A stretch of DNA of 53,499 bases from Catellatospora vulcania (GCF_009720385.1 NZ_ML769307.1:1-53499), one strand, 5' to 3'. Positions 1 through 11,498 are shown, numbered from the stretch's first letter. A program made the numbers and translations. The notes: generated from the sequence alone by a model not told the origin.

Positions 1-127
1 TCGACTCCCTGGCCGCCGTCGAGCTGCGCAACCGGCTCACCGCCGCCACCGGCGTACGCCTGCCCGCCACCCTCGTGTTCGACCACCCCACCCCGCACGC
101 CCTCGCCGACCTCCTGCTCGCCGAACT
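1..127 (+). repeat. Exact 127-bp copy of the ACP segment at 5502-5628
   Basis: Base 1 aligns to 5502 and the two copies are identical through base 127/5628, then diverge (g versus c). Both encode the same ACP helices. Between PKS modules this is recent duplication or gene conversion. Its exact length at the very start of the window also suggests a de Bruijn assembly that broke at a 127-base repeat node. Confidence 0.9.
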
Positions 128-383
128 GGCGGCCGGCGGGCCGGAGGCGTCGCCGGACGCGCTGCTCGACGAGCTCGACCGGCTCGCCCGAGCCCTAGAT
201 GGCGACCCCGACCAGCAGTTGCGCAGCCGGGTCGCGGCCCGCCTGCGCACCCTCGCCGGGGCGTGGGAACCAGCCGGCGGCGTGGCCGTGCTCGACCCCG
301 GCGTCGACCTCGACGCCGCCACCGACCAGGAGCTGTTCGACCTGCTGGACACCGAGTTCGGCCGGCCCGGAACCGCCGCGTGA
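1..383 (+). CDS. Type I modular PKS, 3' end only (ACP tail and docking domain)
   Basis: The frame is already open at base 3 and ends at the TGA at 381-383; the rest of the gene lies outside the window. The 126 visible residues start inside an acyl carrier protein at DSL, whose Ser carries the phosphopantetheine arm, then [14 protein letters not shown] and [13 protein letters not shown] close the ACP. About 80 residues of C-terminal docking domain follow, ending in the acidic [15 protein letters not shown]. This ending is the kind that docks onto an N-terminal [12 protein letters not shown] coiled coil, which the next gene carries after a 14-base gap, so this protein is probably its direct upstream partner in chain elongation. 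The first 127 bases are identical to 5502-5628 in the next gene. Confidence 0.93.
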   Translation, partial: DSLAAVELRNRLTAATGVRLPATLVFDHPTPHALADLLLAELAAGGPEASPDALLDELDRLARALDGDPDQQLRSRVAARLRTLAGAWEPAGGVAVLDPGVDLDAATDQELFDLLDTEFGRPGTAA

Positions 384-397
384 GCCGAGGAGAAGCC

Positions 398-3300
398 ATG
401 TCCACCGATGAGCAGCTGCGCGACTATCTCAAACGCGCCGTCACGGAACTGCGTACCACGCAGGCCCGGCTGCGCGACACCGAGGCCGCGCGTACCGAAC
501 CGATCGCGATCGTCGGCATGGCCTGCCGCGCGCCCGGCGGGGTGAGCACCCCGGACGAGCTGTGGGACCTGGTCGCGGGCCGGGTCGACGCGATCACCGA
601 GTTCCCGGCCGACCGCGGCTGGGACACCGCCGCCCTGCACGACCCGGACCCGGACCGGGCGGGGCACACGTACGTCACCCGGGGCGGTTTCCTGCACGAC
701 GCCGCCGCGTTCGACGCGGGGTTCTTCGGCATCGCGCCACGCGAGGCGCTGGCCATGAATCCGCAGCAGCGGCTGCTGCTGGAGACCTCGTGGGAGGCGT
801 TCGAGCACGCCGGGATCGACCCGGCGCCGCTGCGCGGGGCGAAGGTCGGCGTGTTCGCCGGGGTGATGTACCACGACTACGCCCCGCACCTGCAGCCTGT
901 GCCCGACGGCGTCGAGGGTTACCTGGGCATCGGCAACTCGGGCAGCGCCACCACCGGCCGGGTCTCGTACACGTTCGGGTTCGAGGGCCCCGCGGTCACC
1001 GTCGAGACGGCCTGCTCGTCGTCGCTGGTCGCGCTGCACCTGGCCGTGCAGGCGCTGCGGTCCGGCGAGTGCGAGCTGGCGCTCGCGGGCGGGGTGACGG
1101 TGATGGCGCTGCCGTCGGCCTTCGTCGAGTTCTCCCGGCAGCGCGGCCTGGCACCCGACGGCCGGTGCAAGGCGTTCGGGGCCGGGGCCGACGGCACCGC
1201 GTGGTCCGAGGGCGCAGGTGTGCTGCTGGTGGAGCGGCTGTCCGACGCGGTCGCGAAGGGACACCGCGTCCTGGCGGTGGTCCGCGGCACGGCGGTGAAC
1301 CAGGACGGCGCGTCCAACGGGCTGACCGCCCCGAACGGGCCGTCGCAGCAGCGGGTCATCCGCGCGGCGCTCGCCTCCGGCGGGCTGAGCACAGGCGACG
1401 TCGACCTCGTCGAAGCGCACGGCACGGGGACCTCGCTGGGTGATCCGATCGAGGCGCAGGCGCTGCTGGCGACGTATGGGCAGGCCCGGTCTGCGGGCGA
1501 TCCGGTGTGGCTGGGGTCGCTGAAGTCGAACATCGGGCACGCCCAGGCGGCGGCCGGGGTGCTCGGGGTGATCAAGGTGGTGGAGGCGCTGCGGCACGGG
1601 GTGCTGCCGGCGACGTTGCACGCGGATGTGCCGACCGGGCATGTGGACTGGTCGGCGGGGCAGGTGGAGTTGCTCCAGCAGGCCCGGCCGTGGCCGGAGC
1701 GGGACCGTCCGCGCCGGGGTGCGGTGTCGTCGTTCGGGGTCTCGGGCACCAATGCCCACGTCGTCATCGAGCAGGTCGCGGCAGCCGCCACCGGCCGGGC
1801 CGAGCCTGGCGGGCCACTGTCCTCCGCGCGGGTGCCGCTGCCCCTGGTGCTGTCGGCCAGGTCCCCGGAGGCACTGCGGGAGCAGGCCGCCCGGTGGAAC
1901 CGGTGGCTGCACCGGGAAACGGTCGCCGGCCGGCGGCCCGCGTTGCGCGATGTCGCCTGGTCCGCGCTCGCCACCCGTGGCGCGCTGAGCCACCGTGCCG
2001 TGGTGAGCGCCATCGACCTGGGCGAGGTCTCCACCGGCCTGGCGGCGTTGCACGCGGGCGACCCGGGCCTGATCGCCGGGGAGGCGGTGCCCGGCGGCGT
2101 GGGTGTGCTGTTCACCGGGCAGGGCGCGCAGCGGGTGGGTATGGGCCGTGGCCTGTACGAGGCGTTTCCGGTGTTCGCGGCGGCGTTCGACGCGGCGGTG
2201 TCCGAGCTGGACGGGCACCTGGGCCGGTCGTTGAAGGAGATCGTGTTCGAGGAGTCGGCGGGTCTGCTGGACCGGACGGAGTTCACCCAGCCTGCGCTGT
2301 TCGCGATCGAGGTGGCGACGTTCCGGCTGCTGGAGTCGTGGGGTGTGCGGCCGGATGTGGTGGTCGGGCATTCGATCGGTGAGCTGGCGGCTGCGCATGT
2401 GGCCGGGGTGCTGTCGCTGGCGGATGCGGCGCGGCTGGTGGTGGCGCGGGGCCGGTTGATGCAGGCGCTGCCCGGGGGCGGGGCGATGGTCGCCGTGCAG
2501 GTGGGCGAAGCCGAAGCGCAGGCCGCGATCGACGCCGCGGGCCTGGCGGCGACCGTCGAGGTGGGCGCGGTCAACGCGCCGAACTCGGTGGTGCTGTCCG
2601 GTGCCGAGGCCGACGTGGCGGCGGTCGCCGAGAAGCTTGCCGCAGAGGGCCGGCGCACCCGCAGGCTTGCCGTCTCGCACGCGTTCCACTCGCCGCTGAT
2701 GGAGCCGATCCTCGACGAGTTCGAGCAGGTCGTGCGATCGGTGACCCTGCACGAGCCCCGGTTCGGATTCGTGTCGACGGTGACCGGCGAGCCGGTGCGG
2801 CCGGGTGAGCTGAGGGACCCGGCGTACTGGCTGGGCAACGTGCGGCGGCCGGTGCGGTTCGCCGACGCGGTCGCCGCGGCGCACGCGCAGGGCGTGGTGA
2901 CGTTCGTCGAGGTCGGGCCGGACGGGGTGCTGACCGGGCTCGCTCAGCAGACCATCGACGATCCGGTGGCCGGGTTCGCCGCCGCGCTGCGGCACGACGC
3001 CGACGAGGCGCGGACGGTGCTGGAGGCCGCGGCGCGGCTGCACGTACGCGGCCACGACGTGGACTGGTCGCCACTGGTGGCCGGCGGTGAACGGGTGGAC
3101 CTGCCGACGTACGCCTTCCAGCGGCAGCGGTTCTGGCTGCGCGGCGGCGGGGCCTCCGACGCGTCCGCGCTGGGCCTGACCGGTGCGGGGCATCCGCTGC
3201 TGGGCGCGGTGGCGGTGCTGGCCGACGGCGCCGGAGTGCTGCTGACCGGCCGGATCTCGCCCGTGACGCAGCCGTGGCTGGCCGACCACGTGGTCGCCGG

Positions 3301-5872
3301 ACGGGTGATCGTGCCCGGCGCGGCCCTGGTCGAGCTGGCTGTCCGGGCCGGCGACGAGATCGCGGCCGGTGCCCTCGACGAGCTGGTGGTCGAGGCTCCG
3401 CTGGCCCTGTCCGCGATCGCGGGGGCCGATGTGCAGGTCACGGTGAGCGCCGCCGAGGGCGGCCGGCGCTCGGTCGACGTGCACGCCCGCCCGGCCGGCA
3501 GCGACGCGCCGTGGACCCGCCACGCCAGCGGCTGGCTGGTCCCGGCAGCGAGCGGCACACCCTGGTCACCCGGTGCGGCCTGGCCCCCGCCGGGTGCGGC
3601 ACCGGTGCCGGTGGACGGGGTCTACGCCGACCTCGCGGAGGCAGGCCTGGCCTACGGTCCGGCGTTCCGAGGGCTGCGCGCCGTGTGGGCACGCGACGGC
3701 GAGGTCTTCGCCGAGGTCGCCCTGCCTGACGGCGTACGCGACGAGGCGGGCCGGTTCGGCCTGCACCCGGCGCTGCTCGACGCCGCCCTGCACGCCACCG
3801 CGTTCCATCCCGGGGCGGAGCGGGACGGGACGGCGGTGCTGCCGTTCGCGTTCGCGGACGTGGCTCTGCACGCATCCGGTGCCGCCGCGCTGCGGGTAAG
3901 GGTGACCACCGGCGGAGGCGGTCTCTCCCTCGACCTGGCCGACGAGACCGGCGCGCCGGTGGCCACGGTCGGTCAGGTCATCCTGCGGCCGCAGGCGGCG
4001 GCTGCCCCGGCCACGGGACCGGACGGCCTCTATCACGTCAGCTGGGTCGAGACCGCTTTCGGCGACGCGGCCGGGCCGGCGGCTGAACTGCCAGCCGCGT
4101 CGGTCGTACTGGCGGTGACCGACCCGGACGGTGGGCTCGCGCCGCTGGCCGTCCTGGACGCCCCCGGCGAGAGCGGCCCACGCCGGCTTCGCGCGCTGAC
4201 CGGCCTGACGCTGACCCACCTGCAGCGCTGCCTGGCCGCGTCGCCGCAGGACTCGACGCGGCTGGTGGTGCTGACCACGGCCGCGGTGCCGGCCGAACCG
4301 GGCGAGGAGGTGGACCCGGCGGCCGCGGCGGTGTGGGGGCTGGTCCGGGCAGCGCAGCTGGAGCACCCGGACCGGATCGTGCTCGCCGACCGCGCCCCGG
4401 CCGGCACGGCGGCGGCCGACCTGGCCGGCGCGATCGCCTCGGGTGAGCCGCAGCTCGCGATCCGCGACGGCCGCCTGCTGGTGCCCCGCCTGGTGGACGG
4501 CCGGTCCTCGACCACGACGCGCGATCCCGTGGCCGGCGACGCTCAGGTCCGGCCGCTCGACCCGGCGGGAACGGTGCTGGTCACCGGCGGCACCGGCGCG
4601 CTCGGCGGCCTCGTGGCCGAACACCTCGTACGCGCGCACGGGGTGCGCAGCCTGGTGCTCGCGTCCCGCCGCGGCGCCGCGGCCGAGGGTGTGCCGGAGC
4701 TGGTGGCGCGCCTGTCGGAGCTGGGTGCCGGGGTGTCGGTCGAGGCGGTCGACGTGTCCGATCGGGATGCCCTCGCCGGGGTGCTGGCGCGGGTTCCCGA
4801 GGATGCGCCACTGACAGCGGTGGTGCACGCGGCCGGGGTGCTCGACGACGGTGTGCTCGCAGCGCAGACCGAACAGCGGCTGGCACGGGTCTTCGGGCCG
4901 AAGGCGGACGCGGCGTGGCACCTGCACGAGCTGACCGCGGACCTGGACCTGGCCGCGTTCGTGCTGTTCTCGTCCGTGGCGGGCACCCTGGGCAGCGCCG
5001 GGCAGGCCAACTACGCGGCGGCGAACGCGTTCCTGGACGGGCTGGCCGCGCACCGGCGGGCCGGGGGACTGCCCGCGACCTCGGCGGCGTGGGGGTTGTG
5101 GGGCCAGTCCGGCGGCATGGCCGGCGGGCTCGACTCCGCCGACGCGGGGCGCGCCCGCCGGTCCGGCCTGGTCCCGATCACGCCGCAGGAGGGCCTGGCG
5201 CTGCTCGACGCCGCGCTCGGCAGCGGCGACCCGGTCCCGGTGCCGGTGCGGCTGGACCTGTCGGCATTCCGTGCCGTCGACCCGGGCGAGGTGCCGGTGC
5301 TGCTCCGGGGGCTGGTCCGCCCGGCGCGGCGGGCCGCACGCGGCGCAGGCCCGGCCGGGTTCGGTTCGCGGCTGGCCGCGGCGCCCGCCGCCGAACGCCG
5401 CGCACTGGTCGTGGACCTGGTCCGGGCCGAGGCCGCCGCCGTGCTCGGCGCGGCAGGCGCGAGCGCGGTACGCGCCGACCAGGCGTTCAAGGACCTGGGC
5501 TTCGACTCCCTGGCCGCCGTCGAGCTGCGCAACCGGCTCACCGCCGCCACCGGCGTACGCCTGCCCGCCACCCTCGTGTTCGACCACCCCACCCCGCACG
5601 CCCTCGCCGACCTCCTGCTCGCCGAACTCGCCCCGCCCGACGCGGCCGACCTCCCCGACGTGCCCGAGGAACGGCTGCGCCAAGCCCTGGCCGAGGTGCC
5701 GCTGCAGCGGCTGCGCGAACTGGGCGTGCTCGACTCCCTGCTGACACTCGTCGCCGTGCCGCCTGCGAGTGCGGCCGAGGTGCCACGGCAGCGCGCCGAC
5801 GAGACCGACCTGATCGCCGGGATGGACGTGGACGACCTGGTCGCCCGCGCCCTCGGCGGCAGCCGGAACTGA
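398..5872 (+). CDS. Type I PKS, one module KS-AT(malonyl)-DH-KR-ACP
   Basis: Cytosolic 1824-aa elongation module. The ATG at 398 follows GAGGAGAAG and opens with the docking coiled coil [15 protein letters not shown]; the open frame upstream of it overlaps the previous gene and is not used. KS (about 34-460) has Cys206 in TACSSS, plus HGTGT and NIGH. AT (about 569-860) has GHSIGE with Ser659 and HAFH at 761-764, the signature for malonyl-CoA. DH (about 930-1200) has His964 in HxxxGxxxxP and Asp1128, so it looks active. KR (about 1390-1570) has TGGTGALGG at 1396, the LDD motif at 1482-1484 (B-type) and Tyr1539. ACP Ser is 1704. No ER, so the unit added should be an alkene. The C-terminal [14 protein letters not shown] docking tail suits the next protein's VEALRASL N-terminus. 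Confidence 0.96.
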   Translation: MSTDEQLRDYLKRAVTELRTTQARLRDTEAARTEPIAIVGMACRAPGGVSTPDELWDLVAGRVDAITEFPADRGWDTAALHDPDPDRAGHTYVTRGGFLHDAAAFDAGFFGIAPREALAMNPQQRLLLETSWEAFEHAGIDPAPLRGAKVGVFAGVMYHDYAPHLQPVPDGVEGYLGIGNSGSATTGRVSYTFGFEGPAVTVETACSSSLVALHLAVQALRSGECELALAGGVTVMALPSAFVEFSRQRGLAPDGRCKAFGAGADGTAWSEGAGVLLVERLSDAVAKGHRVLAVVRGTAVNQDGASNGLTAPNGPSQQRVIRAALASGGLSTGDVDLVEAHGTGTSLGDPIEAQALLATYGQARSAGDPVWLGSLKSNIGHAQAAAGVLGVIKVVEALRHGVLPATLHADVPTGHVDWSAGQVELLQQARPWPERDRPRRGAVSSFGVSGTNAHVVIEQVAAAATGRAEPGGPLSSARVPLPLVLSARSPEALREQAARWNRWLHRETVAGRRPALRDVAWSALATRGALSHRAVVSAIDLGEVSTGLAALHAGDPGLIAGEAVPGGVGVLFTGQGAQRVGMGRGLYEAFPVFAAAFDAAVSELDGHLGRSLKEIVFEESAGLLDRTEFTQPALFAIEVATFRLLESWGVRPDVVVGHSIGELAAAHVAGVLSLADAARLVVARGRLMQALPGGGAMVAVQVGEAEAQAAIDAAGLAATVEVGAVNAPNSVVLSGAEADVAAVAEKLAAEGRRTRRLAVSHAFHSPLMEPILDEFEQVVRSVTLHEPRFGFVSTVTGEPVRPGELRDPAYWLGNVRRPVRFADAVAAAHAQGVVTFVEVGPDGVLTGLAQQTIDDPVAGFAAALRHDADEARTVLEAAARLHVRGHDVDWSPLVAGGERVDLPTYAFQRQRFWLRGGGASDASALGLTGAGHPLLGAVAVLADGAGVLLTGRISPVTQPWLADHVVAGRVIVPGAALVELAVRAGDEIAAGALDELVVEAPLALSAIAGADVQVTVSAAEGGRRSVDVHARPAGSDAPWTRHASGWLVPAASGTPWSPGAAWPPPGAAPVPVDGVYADLAEAGLAYGPAFRGLRAVWARDGEVFAEVALPDGVRDEAGRFGLHPALLDAALHATAFHPGAERDGTAVLPFAFADVALHASGAAALRVRVTTGGGGLSLDLADETGAPVATVGQVILRPQAAAAPATGPDGLYHVSWVETAFGDAAGPAAELPAASVVLAVTDPDGGLAPLAVLDAPGESGPRRLRALTGLTLTHLQRCLAASPQDSTRLVVLTTAAVPAEPGEEVDPAAAAVWGLVRAAQLEHPDRIVLADRAPAGTAAADLAGAIASGEPQLAIRDGRLLVPRLVDGRSSTTTRDPVAGDAQVRPLDPAGTVLVTGGTGALGGLVAEHLVRAHGVRSLVLASRRGAAAEGVPELVARLSELGAGVSVEAVDVSDRDALAGVLARVPEDAPLTAVVHAAGVLDDGVLAAQTEQRLARVFGPKADAAWHLHELTADLDLAAFVLFSSVAGTLGSAGQANYAAANAFLDGLAAHRRAGGLPATSAAWGLWGQSGGMAGGLDSADAGRARRSGLVPITPQEGLALLDAALGSGDPVPVPVRLDLSAFRAVDPGEVPVLLRGLVRPARRAARGAGPAGFGSRLAAAPAAERRALVVDLVRAEAAAVLGAAGASAVRADQAFKDLGFDSLAAVELRNRLTAATGVRLPATLVFDHPTPHALADLLLAELAPPDAADLPDVPEERLRQALAEVPLQRLRELGVLDSLLTLVAVPPASAAEVPRQRADETDLIAGMDVDDLVARALGGSRN

Positions 5873-5886
5873 CCCGGAGGACCGTG

Positions 5887-8800
5887 ATGTCGACATCGGA
5901 CGTGAAACTGGTCGAGGCGCTGCGTGCGTCGCTGATCGAGAACGAACGGCTGCGCCGGGAACAAGACCGGCTGGTGGCCGTCGCCGCCGAGCCGATCGCG
6001 ATCGTGGGCATGGCCTGCCGCGCTCCGGGCGGGGTGGCCTCGCCCGGGGCGCTCTGGGACCTGGTCGCGGGAGGCGTGGACGCGATCTCGGACTTCCCCG
6101 CGGACCGGGGCTGGGACGTGGACGCGCTGTACGACGCGGACCCGGACGCCGCAGGCCGCACCTACCTGACCCGGGGCGGCTTTCTGCATGAGGCGGGGGA
6201 ATTCGATGCGGGATTCTTCGGGATCTCGCCGCGGGAGGCCCTGGCGACCGACCCGCAGCAGCGGTTGCTGCTGGAGGTGGCGTGGGAGGCGTTCGAGCAC
6301 GCCGGGATCGACCCGGCCACGCTGAAGGGCGCGCCCGTCGGAGTCTTCGCCGGAGCGATGTACCACGACTACGCCTCCCGGCTTCCCGTCGCGCCCCGCG
6401 ACCTCGAAGGGTTCCTCGGTGTCGGCAACTCCGGCAGCGTGCTGTCCGGGCGGCTGGCGTACACGTTCGGGTTCGAGGGCCCTGCGATCACGCTCGATAC
6501 GGCGTGCTCGTCGTCGCTGGTGGCGCTGCATCTGGCGGTGCAGTCGCTGCGGTCCGGGGAATGTGAGGCGGCGCTCGTCGGCGGGGTCACCGTGATGGCG
6601 CTGCCGGCCGCGTTCGTGGAGTTCTCGCGGCAGCGCGGTCTGGCCGCCGACGGGCGGTGCAAGGCGTACGGCGAAGGCGCGGACGGCACCGTGTGGTCGG
6701 AGGGAGCCGGCCTGCTCGTGGTCGAGCGGCTGTCCGACGCGGTCGCGAAGGGACACCGGGTCCTGGCCGTGGTCCGCGGCACGGCGGTCAACTCCGACGG
6801 CGCGTCCAACGGGCTGACCGCCCCGAACGGGCCGTCCCAGCAGCGCGTCATCCGCGCGGCACTGACTTCGGCCCGGCTGACGGCCGCGGACGTGGACCTG
6901 GTGGAGGGGCACGGCACGGGCACGGCACTGGGCGACCCGATCGAGGCGCAGGCGCTCCTGGCGACGTACGGCCGGGCCCGCGTCCCTGGCGATCCGGTGT
7001 GGCTCGGCTCGCTGAAGTCGAACATCGGGCACGCCCAGGCGGCGGCCGGGGTCCTCGGCATCATCAAGGTCGTCGAGGCGCTGCGGCACGGGGTGCTGCC
7101 GCCGACCCTGCACGCCGACGTGCCCTCCGCGCACGTCGACTGGACGGCCGGGCAGGTGGAGCTGCTCCAGCAGGCGCGCCCGTGGCCGGATCGCGATCGT
7201 CCGCGCCGCGCGGCGGTGTCGTCGTTCGGCGTCTCCGGCACCAACGCCCACGTCGTCATCGAGCAGGCCATACCCGCCGAGGGACAGGAAGACCCGGCTC
7301 CGGCGGCGGGCACGGCGGTTCCGCTGCTGCTGTCGGCGCGTTCCGAGGCGGCGTTGCGGGCCCAGGCGGGCCGACTGGCGCAGCGGCTGCGGGCCGCCGG
7401 ACCGGCGTCGGCACCCGGCCTGCGCGACGTGGGCTGGTCGCTGCACACGACGCGGGCGCTGCTGGACCGGCGCGTGGTCGTCACCGCCGCCGACCATGCC
7501 GAGGCGGCCGCCGCGCTGGCGGATTTCGCAGCGGGCGGCACGGAAGCGGTCTCGGGCACCGTGGCCTCCGGCAAGGTCGCCGTGCTGTTCACCGGGCAGG
7601 GCGCGCAGCGGGTGGGCATGGGCCGCGGCCTGTACGGGGCGTTTCCGGTGTTCGCGGCGGCGTTCGACGCGGCGGTGTCCGAGCTGGACGTGCACCTGGG
7701 CCGGTCGTTGAAGGAGATCGTGTTCGAGGAGTCGGCGGGTCTGCTGGACCGCACGGAGTTCACCCAGCCCGCGCTGTTCGCGGTCGAGGTGGCGACGTTC
7801 CGGCTGCTGGAGGCCTGGGGTCTGCGTCCCGATCTGGTGATCGGGCATTCGATCGGTGAGCTGGCGGCTGCGCATGTGGCCGGGGTGGTGTCGCTGCCGG
7901 ACGCGGCGCGGCTGGTGGTGGCGCGGGGCCGGTTGATGCAGGCGCTGCCCGAGGGTGGCGCGATGGTGGCCGTGCAGGTGGGCGAAGCCGAGGCGCTGGC
8001 TGCGATCGACGCGGCAGGGGTCGGGGCGACTGTCGAGGTGGGCGCGGTCAACGCGCCGAACTCGGTGGTGCTTTCCGGTGTCGACGCCGACGTGACCGCG
8101 GTGGCCGAGAAGCTCGCCGCAGCCGGCAGGCGCACCCGCAGGCTGACCGTCTCGCACGCGTTCCACTCCCCGCTGATGGACCCGATCCTGGACGAGTTCG
8201 AGCAGGTCGTGCGCTCGGTGACGCTGCACGGGCCGCAGCTCGGGTTCGTGTCCACGGTCACCGGGCGGCTGGCCACCGCGGCCGAGCTGACCGACCCGGC
8301 GTACTGGCTGGGCAACGTCCGGCGGCCGGTGCGGTTCGCCGACGCCGTCACCGCCGCGCACGCCCAGGGCGTGGTGACGTTCGTCGAGGTCGGGCCGGGC
8401 GGGGTGCTCACCGCGCTGGCGCAGCAGATCGTCGACCAGCCGTCGGCCGGGTTCGCCGCCGCGCTGCGCCACGACGCCGACGAGCCGCGCACCGCCCTCG
8501 AAGCCGCCGCCCGGCTGCACGTACGCGGCCACCACGTCGACTGGTCCCCGCTGCTGGCCGGCGGACAGCGTGTCGACCTGCCCACCTACCCGTTCCAGCG
8601 CCGCCGGTACTGGCTGGACGTTTCCCTTCCCACCGCGAGGAGCACCGACGTGACCACCACAGACGAGGCGGCCCTCGCCGAGACCGAACCCCCGGCCGGC
8701 GACGGCGGCGTGGCGCTGGCCGCCCGGCTCGACGGCCTCGACGACGCGGCCCGGGAGGAAGCACTGCTCGACCTGATCCGGACCGAGGCGGCAGCCGTGC

Positions 8801-9003
8801 TCGGCCACGACGACGTGTCCGAGATCGAGGTCGAGGCCGGGTTCTTCGACGTCGGCTTCGACTCGCTGACCTCGGTGCAGCTGCGCAACCGGCTCGCCGC
8901 GGCGACCGGCCTGACCCTGCCCGCGATGCTGCTGTTCGACCACCCGTCCCCGGCCCTGCTCGCCGACCAGCTGCGCGTGCTGCTGGCCAAGGCCGCGGCC
9001 TGA
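5887..9003 (+). CDS. Type I PKS, terminal module KS-AT(malonyl)-ACP
   Basis: A 1038-aa final extension module with no reductive domain. ATG 5887 follows CGGAGG by six bases; GTG 5884 is an in-frame alternative. The protein begins with a docking helix ([18 protein letters not shown]), then KS (about 35-460, Cys207, HGTGT, NIGH), AT (about 566-860, GHSIGE with Ser655, HAFH at 757-760, hence malonyl-CoA) and ACP (Ser993 in VGFDSL). It ends about 25 residues after the ACP core with no thioesterase and no C-terminal docking domain. The amide synthase gene begins 16 bases downstream, so this is the last module of the line. Because it lacks KR, the released chain should end in a beta-keto acyl group. 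Its AT is nearly identical at DNA level to the one in the preceding gene. Confidence 0.96.
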   Translation: MSTSDVKLVEALRASLIENERLRREQDRLVAVAAEPIAIVGMACRAPGGVASPGALWDLVAGGVDAISDFPADRGWDVDALYDADPDAAGRTYLTRGGFLHEAGEFDAGFFGISPREALATDPQQRLLLEVAWEAFEHAGIDPATLKGAPVGVFAGAMYHDYASRLPVAPRDLEGFLGVGNSGSVLSGRLAYTFGFEGPAITLDTACSSSLVALHLAVQSLRSGECEAALVGGVTVMALPAAFVEFSRQRGLAADGRCKAYGEGADGTVWSEGAGLLVVERLSDAVAKGHRVLAVVRGTAVNSDGASNGLTAPNGPSQQRVIRAALTSARLTAADVDLVEGHGTGTALGDPIEAQALLATYGRARVPGDPVWLGSLKSNIGHAQAAAGVLGIIKVVEALRHGVLPPTLHADVPSAHVDWTAGQVELLQQARPWPDRDRPRRAAVSSFGVSGTNAHVVIEQAIPAEGQEDPAPAAGTAVPLLLSARSEAALRAQAGRLAQRLRAAGPASAPGLRDVGWSLHTTRALLDRRVVVTAADHAEAAAALADFAAGGTEAVSGTVASGKVAVLFTGQGAQRVGMGRGLYGAFPVFAAAFDAAVSELDVHLGRSLKEIVFEESAGLLDRTEFTQPALFAVEVATFRLLEAWGLRPDLVIGHSIGELAAAHVAGVVSLPDAARLVVARGRLMQALPEGGAMVAVQVGEAEALAAIDAAGVGATVEVGAVNAPNSVVLSGVDADVTAVAEKLAAAGRRTRRLTVSHAFHSPLMDPILDEFEQVVRSVTLHGPQLGFVSTVTGRLATAAELTDPAYWLGNVRRPVRFADAVTAAHAQGVVTFVEVGPGGVLTALAQQIVDQPSAGFAAALRHDADEPRTALEAAARLHVRGHHVDWSPLLAGGQRVDLPTYPFQRRRYWLDVSLPTARSTDVTTTDEAALAETEPPAGDGGVALAARLDGLDDAAREEALLDLIRTEAAAVLGHDDVSEIEVEAGFFDVGFDSLTSVQLRNRLAAATGLTLPAMLLFDHPSPALLADQLRVLLAKAAA

Positions 9004-9019
9004 CCTGAGGAGAGACCTC

Positions 9020-9790
9020 GTGTTCGACGTCGACACCTATTTGGCCAAGCTGGGCCACACCGGCTCCCGTGAACCCACTTTGGATCTACTGCGCGACCTG
9101 CACAAACGGCACCTGATCGCGGTGCCGTTCGACAACGCCCTCAACCACGCCCGCGGCCTGGACATCTGGGAACACGTCGACATCGACGTGGACCAGGTGT
9201 TCGACGCGGTGATCGTCGGTGGGCGCGGCGGGGTCTGCCACGAGATCAGCGGCCTGTTCCGCAACCTGCTGCGCCGCCTCGGCTTCGACGTGGTGATCAT
9301 GTCGGCGGGGGTTCGGATGGTCAACGGCGCGTTCGGCCCGACCCGCGAGCACATGTTCCACGTCGTACGCCTGGGCGACGAGCGGTGGATCGTGGACGTG
9401 GGCTTCGCCGGGCCGTCGTTCATCGAGCCGATCCGGCTGGCACCGGGCGTGCAGGAGCAGTACGGCTGCGAGTACGAGCTGCACCCCGACGGTCCGGCGT
9501 GGATCCTGCACCGCCGTGCCCGCGACGGCCAGTGGCAGTCGATCTACCGCTTCCTGGAGAAGGAGCGCGAGCTGGCGGAGTGGCGCGGCGACCCGGACCT
9601 GCGCGAGTACGCCCGGGAGCTGACCCAGGCCGAGACGCTGATCCGCGGCCGGGCCACCGGCGACGGGCAGCTGACCCTGATCGGCCGCCGGTTCACCCGC
9701 GTCGCCGACGGGGTGGAGCAGGTGCGGGTGCTGGTGAAGGCCGACGACTACCAGCGGGCCGTCGACGACATCCTGCAACCGGCCGGATGA
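9020..9790 (+). CDS. rifF: Amide synthase of ansamycin type (arylamine N-acetyltransferase fold), RifF homologue
   Basis: Releases the finished polyketide from the terminal ACP by making an intramolecular amide with the aromatic amine of the starter, giving the macrolactam. The 256-aa protein has the NAT catalytic triad: Cys73 in RGGVCHE, His111 in the HxxxxV strand (EHMFHVV) and Asp126 in WIVDVGF. GTG 9020 follows GAGGAGAG. Length and placement after the last PKS gene match RifF of the rifamycin cluster and its relatives in geldanamycin and ansamitocin clusters. A plain xenobiotic NAT is the alternative, but the position after a thioesterase-less terminal module makes that unlikely. This gene is the main reason to call the cluster an ansamycin cluster. 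Confidence 0.94.
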   Translation: MFDVDTYLAKLGHTGSREPTLDLLRDLHKRHLIAVPFDNALNHARGLDIWEHVDIDVDQVFDAVIVGGRGGVCHEISGLFRNLLRRLGFDVVIMSAGVRMVNGAFGPTREHMFHVVRLGDERWIVDVGFAGPSFIEPIRLAPGVQEQYGCEYELHPDGPAWILHRRARDGQWQSIYRFLEKERELAEWRGDPDLREYARELTQAETLIRGRATGDGQLTLIGRRFTRVADGVEQVRVLVKADDYQRAVDDILQPAG

Positions 9791-11442
9791 GGCCGGCGAT
9801 GGGCGGGCACGGCGCCGACGTGCTGATCGTCGGGTACGGGCCGGTGGGGCAGGTGCTGTCGATCCTGCTGGCGCAGCGCGGGCACCGGGTGACGGTGGTG
9901 GAGCGCTGGCCGCAGGCGTATCCGATGCCGCGCGCGGTGGCGTTCGACAGCGAGGCCGGACGCATCCTGGCCGAGGCCGGTGTGGCCGAGCACCTCGACC
10001 GGTTCGGCGAGCCGTCGGGCGACTACGTCTGGCAGAACGCGGCCGGGCAGGTGCTGCTGCACATCGCAGCGTCGGCGCTGGGCCGCTGCCACTGGCCGGA
10101 CTCGACCTCGATGTACCAGCCCGGCCTGGAATCGGCGCTGCAGGAGCGCGCCGCGCGCCTGCCGGGCCTGCGGGTGCTGCGGGGCCGCGAGGCGGTCGGG
10201 CTGACCGAGCAGGACGACGGCGTGCGCCTGACCGTGCGCGACGGTGACGGTGAGGAGGAAGAGCTGACCGCCGGCTGGGTGGTCGGCTGCGACGGCGCGA
10301 ACAGTTTCGTGCGCGGCCGCCTCGGGACCGAGGTCACCGACTTCGGATTCGCGCACGACTGGCTGATCTGCGACGTGGTGCTGCACGACCGGCGGCCGTT
10401 CCAGCCGAACAACCTCCAGGTGTGCGACCCGGCGCGTCCGCGGACCGCGGTGTCGGCCGGGCCGGGCCACCGGCGCTGGGAGTTCATGCGGGTGGCCGGG
10501 GAGACGCGCGAGGAGCTGGACCGCGAGGACACCGCGTGGCGGCTGCTCGGCCTGTTCGGCATCACGCCCGACCAGGGCGAGCTGCAGCGGCACGCGGTCT
10601 ACACGTTCCAGGCGAACATGGTGCGCCAGTGGCGGTCCGGCCGGCTGCTGCTGGCCGGGGACGCGGCGCACCTGATGCCGCCGTTCGCCGGGCAGGGCAT
10701 GTGCTCCGGGTTCCGGGACGCGGCGAACCTGGCCTGGAAACTCGACCTGGTACTGCGCGGCACGGCCGCGCCGGGGCTGCTGGACACGTACGGCGTCGAG
10801 CGCGGCGCGCACGTCCAGCACGCGATCACCATGTCGGTGAACCTGGGCAAGGTCATCTGCCTGACCGACGGGACCGCCGCCGCCGAACGCGACCACTCGA
10901 TGATCACCTCGCGGGAGCGCGGCCTGTCGACCGGGCGGCCGCGCGCGGCGGTGCAGCCGCTGTCGGGCGGCCTGCTGAAACTGACCGAGAAGGGCAGCCG
11001 GGTCCCGCCCGCCGGCCAGCTCACGCCTCAGGGGCACGTCGCCAGAGGCGGCAAGCGCGGCCTGTTCGACGAGGTGGTGGGCACGGGGTTCGTGCTGCTG
11101 GCGGCCCAGGACCCGGCTGTGCTGCTGGCCGAGGAGCAACGTGCCTTCCTGGCCGGGCTCGGGGCGCGCCTGGTGCACGTGCTGCCGGCGGGCACTCCGC
11201 CCGAACAGGCCGGGTTGGGCGCGGTGGTCGACGTCGACGACGTGTACCTGCCCTTCCTGGCCGAGAGCCGGTCGGTGGCGGTGCTGGTGCGGCCGGACTT
11301 CTACGCCTTCGGCGGAGCCCGCGACGAGGCCGGGGCGCGAGCGCTGGTCGACGACCTGCGACTGCGGCTGGCGGCCGAGCCGGCAACCGCGGAGGTGTTG
11401 AAGCAGAAGGCCCACACTGAGCCGGCGCGGGCCGTGGCCTGA
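9787..11442 (+). CDS. FAD-dependent aromatic hydroxylase, Rif-Orf19/MhpA-like
   Basis: The 551-aa class A flavoprotein monooxygenase starts at ATG 9787, overlapping the amide synthase stop as ATGA, so the two are translationally coupled (ATG 9799 is an alternative). It shows the FAD dinucleotide motif GYGPVG near the N-terminus, the DG motif GCDGANSFVR around residue 170, and the GD motif LLAGDAAHLMPPFAGQGM around 290, then a thioredoxin-like C-terminal part as in phenol hydroxylases. Related enzymes follow rifF in several ansamycin clusters; Rif-Orf19 is implicated in forming the naphthalenic ring. Here it would hydroxylate the AHBA-derived ring or act on the nascent chain; which one cannot be told from sequence. 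Confidence 0.9.
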   Translation: MRPAMGGHGADVLIVGYGPVGQVLSILLAQRGHRVTVVERWPQAYPMPRAVAFDSEAGRILAEAGVAEHLDRFGEPSGDYVWQNAAGQVLLHIAASALGRCHWPDSTSMYQPGLESALQERAARLPGLRVLRGREAVGLTEQDDGVRLTVRDGDGEEEELTAGWVVGCDGANSFVRGRLGTEVTDFGFAHDWLICDVVLHDRRPFQPNNLQVCDPARPRTAVSAGPGHRRWEFMRVAGETREELDREDTAWRLLGLFGITPDQGELQRHAVYTFQANMVRQWRSGRLLLAGDAAHLMPPFAGQGMCSGFRDAANLAWKLDLVLRGTAAPGLLDTYGVERGAHVQHAITMSVNLGKVICLTDGTAAAERDHSMITSRERGLSTGRPRAAVQPLSGGLLKLTEKGSRVPPAGQLTPQGHVARGGKRGLFDEVVGTGFVLLAAQDPAVLLAEEQRAFLAGLGARLVHVLPAGTPPEQAGLGAVVDVDDVYLPFLAESRSVAVLVRPDFYAFGGARDEAGARALVDDLRLRLAAEPATAEVLKQKAHTEPARAVA

Positions 11443-11456
11443 GCGGGGAGAGACAC

Positions 11457-11498
11457 GAGGACGGGGCACCCGCGTCGCGGCGTGGGCACCCCGTCCTC
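11457..11498 (+). terminator. Hairpin terminator after the PKS-rifF operon
   Basis: GAGGACGGGG at 11457-11466 pairs with CCCCGTCCTC at 11489-11498. It lies 14 bases after the hydroxylase stop and is the only strong stem between that stop and the opposing WYL gene. There is no clear T tract, as is usual in high-GC actinomycetes. Confidence 0.7.

Noticed and set aside
5011..9036. Very long antisense frame (1341 aa) opposite the terminal PKS gene
   Set aside because: Low-complexity Arg/Gly/Gln-rich translation with no family motifs; a by-product of high third-position GC on the coding strand, which carries complete KS, AT and ACP motifs.
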